Positions 24,925 through 35,660 of a DNA stretch of 64,000 bases are shown one piece after another. The notes under the pieces were generated by a model, which worked only from the letters and a program-made list of their open reading frames with translations, had not been told where the DNA came from and searched no databases. A program made the translations under genes and the position numbers. The stretch is from Trametopsis cervina (taxonomy: Eukaryota; Basidiomycota; Agaricomycetes; Polyporales; Irpicaceae): the NCBI GenBank assembly GCA_022385755.1, contig MU278362.1, positions 78,251 to 142,250 on the forward strand, in the 5' to 3' direction. Positions within the stretch are counted from its first letter, which is position 1; every line of letters starts with the position of its first letter.

Positions 24925-26110
24925 TTCATGACATGCTGATATTGACCACGGCCGAAGGATGATATTACTGTGGTATTCCCGGCCGAGAATAGTATCGTAG
25001 TGTCCTGAGCTATTGACATGCGTGGCGATCCACTATTATTGTGTTACACCATGGGTACTTTTCATGCAGCCGAACACCCTTATCGTAGTATAGTAGATGA
25101 TTCTGATACCCGGCCGACCGGCACTACTGTATTATACTATGAGTATATCTTATGTGGCGAACACCATTATCGTGGTATAACGATCAGGATACCCGCCCGA
25201 CTGCTATTACTGTATTATAGTACGAGTATATGTTGTGCGGCCGACCACCATTATCGTGGTATAGTAGGCGATTCTGATACCCGGCCGACTGCTATTACTG
25301 TATCATACTACGATTATATGTTGTACGGCAGACCACCATTATCGTGGTATAGTAGGCGATTCTGATACCCGGCCGACTGCTATTACTGTATCATACTACG
25401 AGTATATGTTGTGCGGCCGACCACCATTATCGTGGTATAGTAGGCGATTCTGATATCCGGCCGACTGCTATTACTGTATGATACTAGGATTATATGTTGT
25501 GCGGCCGACCACCATTATCGTGGTATAGTAGGCGATTCTGATACCCGGCCGACTGCTATTACTGTATTATACTGCGAGTATATGTTGTGCGGCCGACCAC
25601 CATTACCGCGGTATAGTAGGCGATTACGGATCCAGCCGTCTGATATTATGGTATTACACTATGGGTGCATGTCGTGCGGCCGACCACCATTATTGTGATA
25701 ACGTACATGATTCTGATGTCCGGCCGACTGGTATTATTGTATTACACCATGGGTGTATCTCATGTGGCCGACAACCATTATCGCCGTATAGTACCGATTA
25801 TGATACACGGCCGATCGGTATTATTGTATTCTCCTAGGGCTATGTCCTATGCGGCCGAACATAATTATCATAGCATAGTAGGCGGGTCTGATACCCGGCC
25901 GATAGTTATTATGGTACTGTACTACGAGTATATTTTATGTGGCCGACAACCATTACCGTGGTAAAGTAGCTTGTTGAGATACTCTGCCGGCAGGTATTTG
26001 TATCACACCATGGGTGCATCTTGTGCGGCAGAGCACCATTATCGTGTTACAGTAGGCGATTCTGATACTCGGCCGACATGTACTATTGTATTATACTAGT
26101 ATATATATAG
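24925..26110 (-). repeat. Right subterminal minisatellite, 88-bp unit, about 12 units
   Basis: Units start at the word G[CT]GGCCGA at 25154, 25237, 25325, 25413, 25501, 25589, 25676, 25764, 25851, 25939 and 26025, i.e. spacings of 83, 88, 88, 88, 88, 87, 88, 87, 88 and 86. A degenerate unit starts at 25067. Each has two sites, GCGGCCGACCACCATTATCG and CCCGGCCGACTGCTATTACT. Read on the - strand the unit resembles the left 99-bp unit in site spacing and shares ATCAGAA, ACTATA, GGTGG and AGTCGGCCG. Confidence 0.85.
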
Positions 26111-26850
26111 TGAATGCGTATCGGCCGGACTGTAATATCATCTACTTCTTTGTGTCAATATATGTACGGACCGATGATAATGTCAACAATAATTGATATA
26201 GAAGTCTACACTGCACATCTATGATACTATCACGGTATACATATTGTCCGGCCGCATGGTACTACCACAGTATATTGACCGGTCGGCCGCGATCCGCTGG
26301 CCACCACTATCGGCTAGAAATCCCATAACTCCTTCGATAATATCGTCTACTTAGCTGAACTACCCCTTTGCAAAGTGGACAGGTGTTGCAAATCGACCTC
26401 GGCAGCCACCCCCTTCGTTTTTTTGCATCCGGTATAAGTTGTACTACATAGATACATTCATTTTCTACAGTACTGCATAGTTTTAAGAATATTTGAGGAA
26501 TGCACGAGAGCTACCGAGTCTTACCGGGTGTCTTTTGGCGGTGTCGACGGGCGCTCTGCAGGTCCATTTTCGGAGATCCCAGAGATGCCCATGGCCGATT
26601 CCGTCTGAATTTGAAGCAGAACTCTCAATAATGGTTTACATTCGTCTTGTATACTTCGATCTGTGAATATAGTCCACACACTCGCTCAGAGGAGGCAGCA
26701 AGCAAACATGTGTGACAAAGGCAGCGAGCAGAGTGACAAACTTCGGACTCCACCAGGCGCGTCAGTGCCAGCCACCTCAACATTTCAGTGCTAGTCGACC
26801 GGGGTATGAACGTGCCGCCGTGACAATCTTATCAATCTGTGACGAAAAGA

Positions 26851-26868
26851 GAGACAGGTTTTGCAAAA
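26851..26868 (+). repeat. Extra copy of the terminal-repeat core inside the right end
   Basis: GAGACAGGTTTTGCAAAA matches the core of the left terminal repeat in the same orientation, and lies in inverted orientation to the right TIR 163 bp further on. The inner TTTTGCAAAA is itself palindromic. Confidence 0.55.
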
Positions 26869-27030
26869 CTCGACTCGCGACGACGGCAACACTCCGCCCG
26901 CTGTTGAGCCCATTGCACAACCATCATACCATCCGGAATACATTAACAAGACGATTCTGTATCCATTAGTCAACACTCCGTAATATTTGGGTAGGTACAC
27001 AGTCTGCTATGGATTTTATACTGAAACTGT

Positions 27031-27055
27031 TTGCAAAACCCGTCTCATGACAGTA
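27031..27055 (-). repeat. Right candidate terminal inverted repeat of the KDZ element
   Basis: TTGCAAAACCCGTCTCATGA followed by CAGTA; its reverse complement matches 8635-8659 at 24 of 25 positions. Confidence 0.7.
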
Positions 27056-27526
27056 CATGCAGCATGTCTGCATTCTCCTTCTATTTTGATAGTCGACAGG
27101 CCTCGTCATTTGTGGAGCCGTTTGGCGTGTAATCCGCGCACCAGAGGCATCATGGTTAGTGCACAGAGTTTTACGTAGTCTTCTATTAGAGACCGTTGAT
27201 CGTGCGTTCAGTGATGGGCTATGTAGAAAGCTTGGCGTTCCACTTGCACTCGCATAGACACGGCCAATGTGAGGGACACTCGACCCAGAAGCTACGCGAG
27301 AATTAAATGCCGACTTGGTGGTGCTTTCGTTCACGACAGGTCACTAAATCGCTTCGCATTCACTTCAGGCATACATGTACATCAACGTTTGTAGGAACTG
27401 GCTTTTATCAAGTTATCTGGCAGAACATCTCACAAGTTCGGTTCCAAGAGCAACAGTGCATTCAACACCCTAAGTGGGCTCTCGTTAGCAACAAAATTGC
27501 TAATTCGTGATTGCGATGCTTTTACC
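27056..27526. other. Host flank, no supported gene
   Basis: Overlapping short open frames on both strands without recognisable motifs or convincing splicing. It may hold the 3' region of the lectin gene. Confidence 0.4.
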
Positions 27527-27946
27527 TTATTCAATGTAGAGCTGAGCCTTGAGGTCATGGCCTTCAGTATTGGTGAAGTTGACAGAGCACCTCGTGCCCG
27601 TAGAGCTAGTTGCAGTGTGGCTGATCCACGTCTTCTCGCGAGCCCAAGCCCTAGGGCCGTTGTTATAATACTGGGCAATGACGACACCTGCAGTATCCCT
27701 TGGCGAGACACCTGTCACAGTGTCGGTCCATGGAGCATAGTTGTGCACTCCTAGCACAAGCGTAAAGCGCTCTCCGTTGTCGTCCTGGAACATAATAATT
27801 CCAGAGTTCCCACTAGATGAAGAGGTGAGGACCTGCTGTCCGAAGCTCTCGTCCCAGACGCCTTCCCCGAAAGCGGTCTTCTCGACGATGCGAAAGAAGT
27901 TCTTCCGGTTGGACTGGTAGATACGGAGGGTTATCGTATAGCTCAT
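27527..27946 (-). CDS. Fruit-body lectin (FB_lectin, Agaricus bisporus lectin type)
   Basis: A single-exon coding region of about 139 aa, stop TAA at 27527-27529. I prefer ATG 27946 (MSYTITLRIYQSNRKNFFRI) because the ATG three codons earlier falls at a likely 3' splice site. Family hallmarks: the SYTITLRIYQ opening, FFRIVEKTAFG, SSGNSGIIMFQDDNGERF, LVLGVHNYAPWTDTVTG, IAQYYNNGPRAWAREKT, and an end of NTEGHDLKAQLYIE. Length and motif order match this small cytosolic lectin family with an actinoporin-like beta-sandwich that binds T-antigen-type glycans. No signal peptide is present, as usual. Upstream on the - strand, GTAAGT..TTAG spacing suggests a leader intron, with a TATA box at 28131-28140. 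Family members are often tied to fruiting bodies and defence; that role here is inference. Confidence 0.9.
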   Translation of the reverse strand: MSYTITLRIYQSNRKNFFRIVEKTAFGEGVWDESFGQQVLTSSSSGNSGIIMFQDDNGERFTLVLGVHNYAPWTDTVTGVSPRDTAGVVIAQYYNNGPRAWAREKTWISHTATSSTGTRCSVNFTNTEGHDLKAQLYIE

Positions 27947-28130
27947 TCTGGACATAGTAGAATGTTAGCTAGGCAAGGTCAGAACATGGCCTACAAATAT
28001 CTGGCATACCTGATAAACCTAATTAAAATGAAGCGAGCAAAATGTGAGATAGTGGACAGATGAGAGGACAAGCAACTTACGTTTCTGTGAAGAGAAGGTG
28101 GTAGTTGGGTTGTATCGGTACATTGTGTCT

Positions 28131-28140
28131 GTTTATATAG
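28131..28140 (-). promoter_or_regulatory. TATA box of the lectin gene
   Basis: CTATATAAAC on the - strand, upstream of a leader that contains one or two introns before ATG 27946. Confidence 0.6.
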
Positions 28141-28141
28141 C

Positions 28142-28926
28142 TTATGTCTAGGACCCCGTTCAATGAGACCCCTTCCGAGTCAAAATAAAATAGGTAGGCG
28201 TGAAGCTACCTGTGGCAATGGAGTGGAAGCGAGGACGGAGATGGAGTCAGGTGGTGCCCTGCCAAGTGCGCCCCGAACAGCCTGGCACTGTAATTTTCGG
28301 CGAAGGGTCAAATGCGAAAGCAATCACCATAAAAGCAGTGGTTTCAGGAAGAATATCTCAGTAGGAGGCATTTCTCCATCCACATAGAGAAGGAAGGTAG
28401 GACACGGACCATAAAGTTCTGTCAAGTATCCACTAGTGCGAGTAGGGATGTCTTGTAAGGCCTGGTCACGTTAAGATATAATGCGGTATTCGGAGATGGC
28501 TTGATCATGCGGAATAGTCATGGGTCTTGAGTCTGACCTGCGATCGTGTTCGAGGTAACGTCTTCAAGTACAGAGATTACGTAAGTTGCGAGCGCTGCGA
28601 CGGTACGGGATGCTGTAACGGCGGAGGCCCCGCAATCTTGGTCCCGCGAGTCTTCTCATCCAAATGGCGGGGGAAAGTCTTCGTCTTCCGTTACGAGGGA
28701 ACGGATGCATCGTCGCCCACCGCGAGTTCCTATTCCCTTGCATGAACGCGTTTATAAGTGCATTACCATTCGATACTACAGGCATCATCTCTACCGTCTG
28801 ACCAGTGTGTGAACAAATTCATTATGATAGGCACGTGCTACGTTCAGCTCACGCCTTACACGAGGCTCGAAGCATCGTCTTTGGTAATCGCAAGAGTGTG
28901 GGGTCCGAGCTAGACATCATCCCTCG
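28142..28926. other. Intergenic, no supported gene
   Basis: Short open frames only; none shows a family motif. It lies between the lectin promoter and the 3' end of the next DUF6534 gene. Confidence 0.4.
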
Positions 28927-30877
28927 TCAGAATTCAAGAGAAGAATCGAAATCGCAAAATAAAATGGTACGCACCACATCATCCGAGAATACTGTAGCCT
29001 CTTTCTCTATCTGAACTACATCCTGGCGTTTGCACGCATTAGCACATGAACGGAGAAATCTACGATTACTTTGAGAGAATATACGTACCGCAGCGGTGCC
29101 AGTGTCCGGAGAACTCGCCCATCGTATTCGCGACAACTCAAGGGTGATCTTTTCGTTATTTGCTGCTGTTGATGCGACATTGCGTCTGGCATTCAACATA
29201 GCGAGACTTGAGTTTGCATACACTGTGATAGATCGTGCGGTGAGCAAGGTTTCGATTGCGCGCAAGTCATGAAGAAATTGCTCACGTTTGCTCAAGACTT
29301 CGAGCAAGCCCCCAAAGAGAAGGTTACCCTTCAGGAGGTTGAACTACGAATCGTGAGATGGAGGTAGAATAAGATATAGTAGTACGCACGGTAATGAGAA
29401 CAACCATAGAGGTGATGCTGGAAGGGGCACAACGAATAAGCAATGGATAGATATGGACTGCGCCACCATATATCGGCAACGTACAGCGTCACAGCCCCAG
29501 TCGTGATGGAGTAATGAGCAAGTTTGCGTAGCATATTTTGTGTGCTATGGAGGGACTTTGTGAGTAAATCTGCTTTGCTCTTCTTCAGGCAGAAAGGATT
29601 ACGAACCGGCCAATGCATACTTTGCGGCCGCGGTAGAGATAGTAGATAAGAGTGAGAGTAATTGTTGTATCAGCGAGCCCACAGAGAACCCATCCGATAT
29701 TAGCCGTGATCTGAAATGAGTGATAAATGAGGGGATAGAAGCGCGTTGCTGTGATGTACTCACGCGGAAGAGTCTTGAGTTCTGCAACGCAACCCAAGTT
29801 CCAAAGCTAATTCTGCGTCCACAAGTTACAGTTGAGGGTGTGCAGCGCATATGGAGAGCATAGTGACCACTCACGTAAGAGCAGAAGTAACTGATATCGA
29901 TGTGTTTATTATTAACTGAGCCGAGGTTAGTGAATGAGGATTTACGTACATAAGCTGATGACTACACGGATAAGGCCACAAGGGTCAGATGGGGAATCCT
30001 CAGCGGTGAGAGTCTAAGAACGCACCGACGCGCATCGACACGATGATAGCCTACATCGAAATAAGCAGTTTGATTATCTACAGGAGGTAGTTTACTGACC
30101 AGAATAATTGTGATGACGCGATTTTTGTTGCTGACTACGATATAAGGCATGACTAGAGAACGTAGAGCGAGTAGAAGTGCTCTTACTATGCCAAATGCGG
30201 TAAACATAAAAGCTGTGAAACAAGAGTTCAATGCGATATACAGACACAAGTGTGGGCAACGCGACATACCCTTGTGTGAACCCTACAATCACAATCTGCG
30301 GAGAAATGTCTGGTCAGTTTATGGAGGGCACGTTCAGACCCAAACTTACCTCTACACTGACAGAAGCCTATACAATGTCATAAAGGTTAGCCCACCACGA
30401 GCTACGTGCCAGACAAAAACGCACCCCTATACTCCTGTAGCCATTGATCAGTTAACACACTGGCTCCAGCGATAACAATTCGTAGATGCTTGCTTACCAG
30501 ACAATTTCCTTCAGGGCAACAGGATCACCATAATGTAAGACAAAGTAGTGGTATATGAAGTGGATGCATATAATGGTATGAGTTGTCTCCAGAACACTGG
30601 AATGCCAATATGCATCAATACCAGGAGCGCAGCGTACTCAAAGATTAGATGATTCACCAGAGAACGCATATCCAAAGCTTGATCGGGAGTTTATTGCCTT
30701 CATAAGTTGTCCAATAGTAGAACACTTGTGCAAGAAATATCCCGTACAACCTGATAGATGTCAATGTGATCAGCCAGTGTACATACCGTATGGACGGAAT
30801 ACGCACAGCACCGCGAAGAAAATTGTGATCAGTAAAGGGCCCATAAGAGTGGCGACGGCATTGCTCAAGTCAGACAT
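28927..30877 (-). CDS. DUF6534 family membrane protein, copy 3
   Basis: Read from ATG 30877 (MSDLSNAVATLMGPLLITII) to TGA 28927-28929. Exons give LYGIFLAQVFYYWTTYEGNK, LPIKLWICVLW, VLETTHTIICIHFIYHYFVL, NIGWVLCGLADTTITLTLIY with YYLYRGRK, MLRKLAHYSITTGAVT and, after an intron, VYANSSLAMLNARRNVASTA followed by LELSRIRWAS. The order matches the intact paralogs at 2786 and 5736, but the sequence is more diverged and AT-richer. I found no definite frame break. Some middle exon joins are uncertain, so mild decay is possible. Opposite strand to copies 1 and 2, and on the other side of the mobile element. Confidence 0.75.
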
Positions 30878-33713
30878 GATGGTTGAGAGTGAGCCAGAGG
30901 AGGCGATCAATGTTAGCCACGGATTAAGGATGAAAACACGTACGAGTCCGTAGGTCTAAATACGCTAGTTGTGTGGCCTGTCGGTCATTGCCTTTTTCCC
31001 ATGGTCGTCGGGACAGAAAGGTACTGCGTTGGCCACCGCTGTCGTTAGTAGGGTTTGCGCCGAGGAATATACAGCGCATTGGGTGATGTTCCTAGGAAAG
31101 TCATCGCATCTGCCGCCTTTTTGTTGAGCAAAGTCCACAATTCCCGGAAACGCAGTCGGGAGGAGCAAACCTTCTGCTACATGGCTGTATCGCTGACCCG
31201 CAGTACGTACGAAGATATCGCTCAGATATGTACCCGCGTGAGCGAACAAGTCGCCGTGTACCTGAGACGCTTCTCCGATACATAGCCATAAATAATTGGG
31301 GTAGAGGCAGTGGGGCACGAGGGAGGCACGTGCCGTGGCTATATTTTCTGCGCATCGCCGAAAGTTCTCAGGTAGAAGATTGGAAACTTGGAAACTTGGA
31401 GTTTAAAACGGGATTCCCTCGCGGAAGTGAGAGCGCCGTCACCGCCGATGTGAATCATTTCCCATACCAATGACGCCGCTTCCACTTCTGCCGGTACCCC
31501 AGTAGACGCGGGGGCATTATTCTGAGCACAGAGCAATCGCAAGGCGTGTGTTACAGATGCATACGCAATTCCCATCGACGGAGGATCTGTAGGACAACTT
31601 AGGTAAGCAGAGGGACCCCTTCGATCTGCTTTCGCCTGTCGGGTATCCAGTAAGGTACTGACTGCTGGCAGGTATCCCTTTCGCGAGGGCATTCAGCGAG
31701 TGCCGTGGATACTCCATGGGAACTTCAATCTTCTGGTCCTCTTTGTACATGGTCTATCTGTATCCGCACAAATACCCATACTGCAACCAAGACACACCAA
31801 ATGCAAGTGAACGGCGTTTGCTGTTGGTACCTGGAAAGGGTTTCGTCGGCGCCTGGAGGTTCCCATTGATGGTATATCCGCGAAATGATGGCTTCCATTG
31901 GTTATGCTCTTCATCCAATATCGAGCGGCGTCAAGTCGCCAGTGAGTTGTGCTGTAACCGAAAGATGAGTGGGAAACTGCTGCCACACAAGACACATGAT
32001 ATGTCGCAACAGCGCAAGCCCTCACACTCTCAGCGATGATGGTCACGTATATCCGACACTGATCACCTCTGGAGGAGAACACGCAGCCGACGCATTCAAC
32101 ATATCAGGACGAGGTATGAATGTACGAACCGTTTGGAGTGGCATTCAATGCTTGTGGAGCTAAAAATTGGCATATGCCTTGCAACGGAGGTGATTAACAT
32201 GTAACAGCCTTCACACTCCCACTCCATCCAGGACGTACTGATCGGCAAGTCCAAAGCACAGTCAGACTTGCGGGCTCGGACACACCTGCAGACCATGGCC
32301 GCGACTGTTACGCGGGTTCGCCGCCACACTGTACAGGAGACATAAACGAAATGGAAGATAATCAAGCAAGACATTCACACCTTTGCCAGCGAAATTTAAC
32401 TTTTTGTTCGGCGGAGATGGCAGTGGTGAACGGGTTGCTTTGCTGTGCACACTACATCATAAGAAGCGGGGCGGATGATGAGCGAGGTGCCTCTGCCGCG
32501 TTTTCGCCGCAGGATCAGGAAACGCGAACGTAACGAGAACTTGGAAGTGCCGGTCCGACTCCAATGCCGAGTGTCACTGAACTGCCAGACAGCCGCTGGA
32601 ATGGTCGCAGGCCGACTCTCGCGTGTACGTCGTGACCAAACTAGGGCAGTGCTCAATGTCCGAGGGCCGTGAATGAACTGTGCGAGTGAACGGAGGCTGA
32701 GAAGGATAATCTTCGATGTGTAGTATCAGTGATGTCGTTGAGTACCAACACGATACCGGAGGCTCACGAGACAGAGCTGCGAAGATGTGTACAGGCAAAC
32801 TCACACGCGTCTGTATATTTGAGTGTCCAGAAACACGAATTTCAAATACAAGCCAATATGACTTACTTTCACTTTCCCGATGTCATTCACCTTGGTCAAG
32901 CATTGTCCTGGGCACGCGACATGAACAGCAAAACATATGTTGGGGCGCGTTGCGAGCTTGCGGATGCCAATACGTGGCACATGAGAGGTATGCACCGAAC
33001 GCCTGAGCTCTTGTCGCTCAAAGTCTACGTTGAGGACTTCGCAATACAGATGATCGCAAGCTTTTGAGCTGTCCTCCCCGATATCCGTTCACTGAATCTG
33101 ACATAAAGACACCCATAATGAAAGGAGCTGCACGCATCAAATACGCGATATCGGCACCCCCCTGGTACGGATGCACCTTAACTGAGATTCTATCGCGCTG
33201 TACAAAGGAGATAGCAGGAGGCCTAGAGTATGTAACGTCGCGTTCCATGCATGAAAAGTCTAACGGGGCGCACTCACGTTGACATTTGTCTTTAGGGAGG
33301 TGCAATTGCAACTCGAAGCTCAAGTCCCTTCTTTTGAACCGGCGAAGCTGCTCTCGGCATTTTCTAGAGCCTGACGCTACCTCTCCGAGGACTCTCTGAA
33401 GGGTCGCAGAGCGATCCAGTAACAAGCATGCTATTGTCTTATCTTGGCGGTTGTCAGATTGAGTGGCATAGGAAGCGAGGGCTGGACCACATGCCATCGC
33501 TCGCATACACAGAGCCCGGCCTTCGGAGATTCCTTTCAGACAGAAGTTGACACAAGATGTGGGGCAGACTCACCTGAACACCTGCATCATCCAAGGCCTG
33601 CTTCTGGACGCCATCGTGCTCTACCGCCTCTCGGCAGGGCACGTATAAAGGTGTCAATATTTCGGAGGGACTCACCAGGCTCACTAAACCGCCTACGACC
33701 CATCTCTTCCACC
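30878..33713. other. Gene-poor 2.8 kb, no recognised gene
   Basis: Several frames of about 80-130 codons exist on both strands (for example + 31716-32039 and + 32729-33067) but none shows a known family motif, and their codon choice and joins do not convince me. Possibly relics of decayed genes. The right end contains the ICMT promoter. Confidence 0.4.
33644..33649 (+). promoter_or_regulatory. TATA box of the ICMT gene
   Basis: TATAAA, 65 bp before the ATG at 33714, in the context CACGTATAAAGG. Confidence 0.6.
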
Positions 33714-34503
33714 ATGTCGTACTCTCCGCTCGTCAAAATCATTGGGCTCGTCGCAACGTCTGTCGCCCACTACTACACCGTGAGGCCGCCGACTGCGCCT
33801 CCCACGGACAAGGAAAGGACGGGCGAAGGCCACATCAAGACCTTCGAAGCAGTCCTCCCCGTCATTCGACAGGCTTCTCAGGTATGCCTTCCAATTCTTT
33901 TCTCTCGACGCTCTGTCTGACTGCGGCCCACAGGTGACCTTCGGCCTGGCAATGCTCAGCGAAGCAGTCCTGATCGCCTCACGAGCATACCCCGACACAG
34001 TCTCCCTCTCCCCCGGGATGAACAGCACGCTCTGCCCACACCCGTCCGCCAGTGCGCTCGCCCATCTCTCCACGCCCTCCGCCCTCTTCTTGCTCGGCGT
34101 ACTGCTCTCCGTGAGCGGGTGCGCGATCCGTTTGTGGTGCTACAGCGCCCTCGGGAACCTCTTCACATACGAGATCGCCGTGCGGCCAAAGCACGTCCTC
34201 GTGCGACACGGTCCATACGGCGTCGTGCGCCACCCGAGTTACACCGGTATCTTCCTCGACTTTTTCGGTGTCATTCTCGTCCATTTTGCGCCTGGCGGCT
34301 GGCGCGACGCGTGCGGCGTCGATAGCGCGCTGTGGCCCGTCGGTCCGTGGATGCTGCTCTCGACGGCGTTGTGTGTGTATGCGGCTGGCGCGCTCTTCAG
34401 GCGCGGGAGCATTGAGGATGATATGCTGCATAAGAAGTTTGGGAAGGAGTGGGAGGAATGGGCGCGCGATGTGCCGTCGAAGTACTTCCCGTGGATAGTG
34501 TGA
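33714..34503 (+). CDS. Isoprenylcysteine carboxyl methyltransferase (ICMT) paralog 1
   Basis: Two exons, 33714-33881 and 33934-34503, joined in frame (168 nt, then GTG ACC). The protein is about 246 aa, within the usual ICMT range. N-terminal and central hydrophobic segments lead to the catalytic C-terminal block: RLWCYSALGNLFTYEIAVRP, LVRHGPYGVVRHPSYTGIFL (the conserved GPY..VRHPSY cofactor and substrate region), then a long hydrophobic hairpin and RRGSIEDDMLHKKFGKEWEE with the conserved E..L...FG..W..W/Y motif, ending KYFPWIV. The enzyme methylates the carboxyl of prenylated CaaX cysteines (Ras-type GTPases and mating pheromones) at the ER membrane, using S-adenosylmethionine. Basidiomycetes carry several paralogs, so this one may be specialised. 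It is convergent with a second copy ending at 35809. Confidence 0.93.
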
Positions 34504-35205
34504 GCCGGAAGCGGGTGAGATGATGGTGCGGCTTCCGGTGCCTACTTGTTAGTTTGGGTCTGTTGAGGTAGAAGTGTACACGTTCGCAGGAGGCTTTCAT
34601 GACGATGGAAAGAATGTTGTGCTGTTTAGTTCGGAACCCTGTAACATATGTAGACATGACGCAACAGTACGACAGCCTTCGGGCAAGGCATATTAGATTC
34701 GCTTCTATCTTGATGCCCCAGAAATCCGGGAAAGCTGGGGAATTCAGGAAATCCGGGAAAATCGGGAAGACGAGGAAACGTCGGACTGAACGGCATGAGC
34801 GCATGTAATCTCTTCAAGTGAGTCGTATGTCTTCGATTTGCTTCTTCCATGTTTTCATCGTGACTCGCAGATTTTAGCGGCTCTCTTCATGAACGACGCT
34901 TGGACATCTAAGGGGCGTTACAAGATGCCACACCGTCGAGCTCTCAGGCAGTCTGTAACCTTGCCTCAAACCGAACGAGCCCATCCAGCGTTCGCGGGAA
35001 GAGAAATTTCGGTGTGCGCTGTGAGCACATGATGCCGCTCTTCCTATGATTGTGGGTTTGCGCACGTCGAACTACGCAGAGGGTAGGCGTCGACTTCCAG
35101 GTTGGTATAAGAGTCGAGACAGAACCCGATGCGAATCTGTGTGTCCTCAGACAACAGCAAAATTTACTCGTGATAAGCACCTGAATAGGCAGCGAAAACC
35201 GGCAT
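34504..35205. other. Intergenic between ICMT 1 and the relic gene
   Basis: It includes a short imperfect tandem repeat at about 34718-34785 built on AATCCGGGAAA-like words. No supported gene. Confidence 0.5.
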
Positions 35206-35660
35206 TACTTCGTGGCGACCGTGTAGCGAGAAGCGAGAGGTGGGCGAAGTAAATGACCAACAGGGCCAATGACGTCGCCATAGCGCAGCAGCTGCACGGA
35301 GGACGGCAAGAGGGCATGTCATGTTAGCCGCGCGAATAAAGATAGCAGGGAAGAGGGAGAGGGAGAGGCGTACACAGCTGGGATGGTCCTCGATGAAAGT
35401 TAGCTGCTGCCTTGTCACCTCTGTCATGGCCGCGGACGAGCGGTTCCTTACACTCGTCGAGACTGATGTTGCTCCCGAGGCATCCGCCGACAATGAACGC
35501 GATCATAGGCATGAGAGATCATGCGATGGGAGCGGTGCGTACGAGGACGGCTTCTCGCAGTTGGCGGTGAAAGAGAGCGCGGTGACGCGCGTCGGTGACG
35601 TATCACGTGCAGGTGCAGCGCCTGTATGCGTGTGTTTGGCGGTTCCTTCGTGGCGCATCT
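35206..35660 (-). pseudogene. Decayed copy of the small unknown family (see 38094 and 61385)
   Basis: On the - strand fragments align to both intact copies: REAVLVRTAPIA, an in-frame stop, SLMPMIAFIVGGCLGSNI, and an exon-3-like piece LLRYGDVIGPVGHLLR at about 35280-35230 ending in a premature TAA near 35210. Intact relatives read ARRGVLVRTSPFAHSFTPM and LRYGDDIGPAV at these places. The stop, frame changes and missing WPxM exon mark it as a relic. Confidence 0.65.

Larger units (their letters stand above)
8635..27055. mobile_element. KDZ DNA transposon with TET/JBP dioxygenase cargo (about 18.4 kb)
   Basis: I infer a single large element from five observations. (1) It encodes a full KDZ transposase (19996-23814). 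(2) Positions 8635-8659 and the reverse complement of 27031-27055 match at 24 of 25 bases (core TGAGACGGGTTTTGCAA). (3) Both flanks carry AT-rich minisatellites built on CGGCCGA in roughly inverted arrangement. (4) GGCCGA is dense from about 8733 to 26592 and scarce outside. (5) Six genes lie inside with no DUF6534 or other host family among them. I could not find a convincing target-site duplication next to the inverted repeats (GGGAGT on the left, CATGCA on the right), so the exact ends may be a few bases off or one end may be rearranged. The interior holds a 715-bp run of N. Confidence 0.75.

Noticed and set aside
24925..26110. CRISPR-like regular array
   Set aside because: Units are contiguous 88-bp repeats without unique spacers, in a eukaryotic genome, and no cas gene is present.
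8635..27055. Starship-type giant element
   Set aside because: No DUF3435 tyrosine recombinase gene; the transposase is a KDZ DDE-type enzyme.
8620..27070. Target-site duplication of the element
   Set aside because: The 6-8 bases beside the two inverted repeats do not match, so none is reported.
31716..33067. Possible genes of about 107-112 aa on +
   Set aside because: No family motif, no convincing introns, and overlapping frames on - are equally long.
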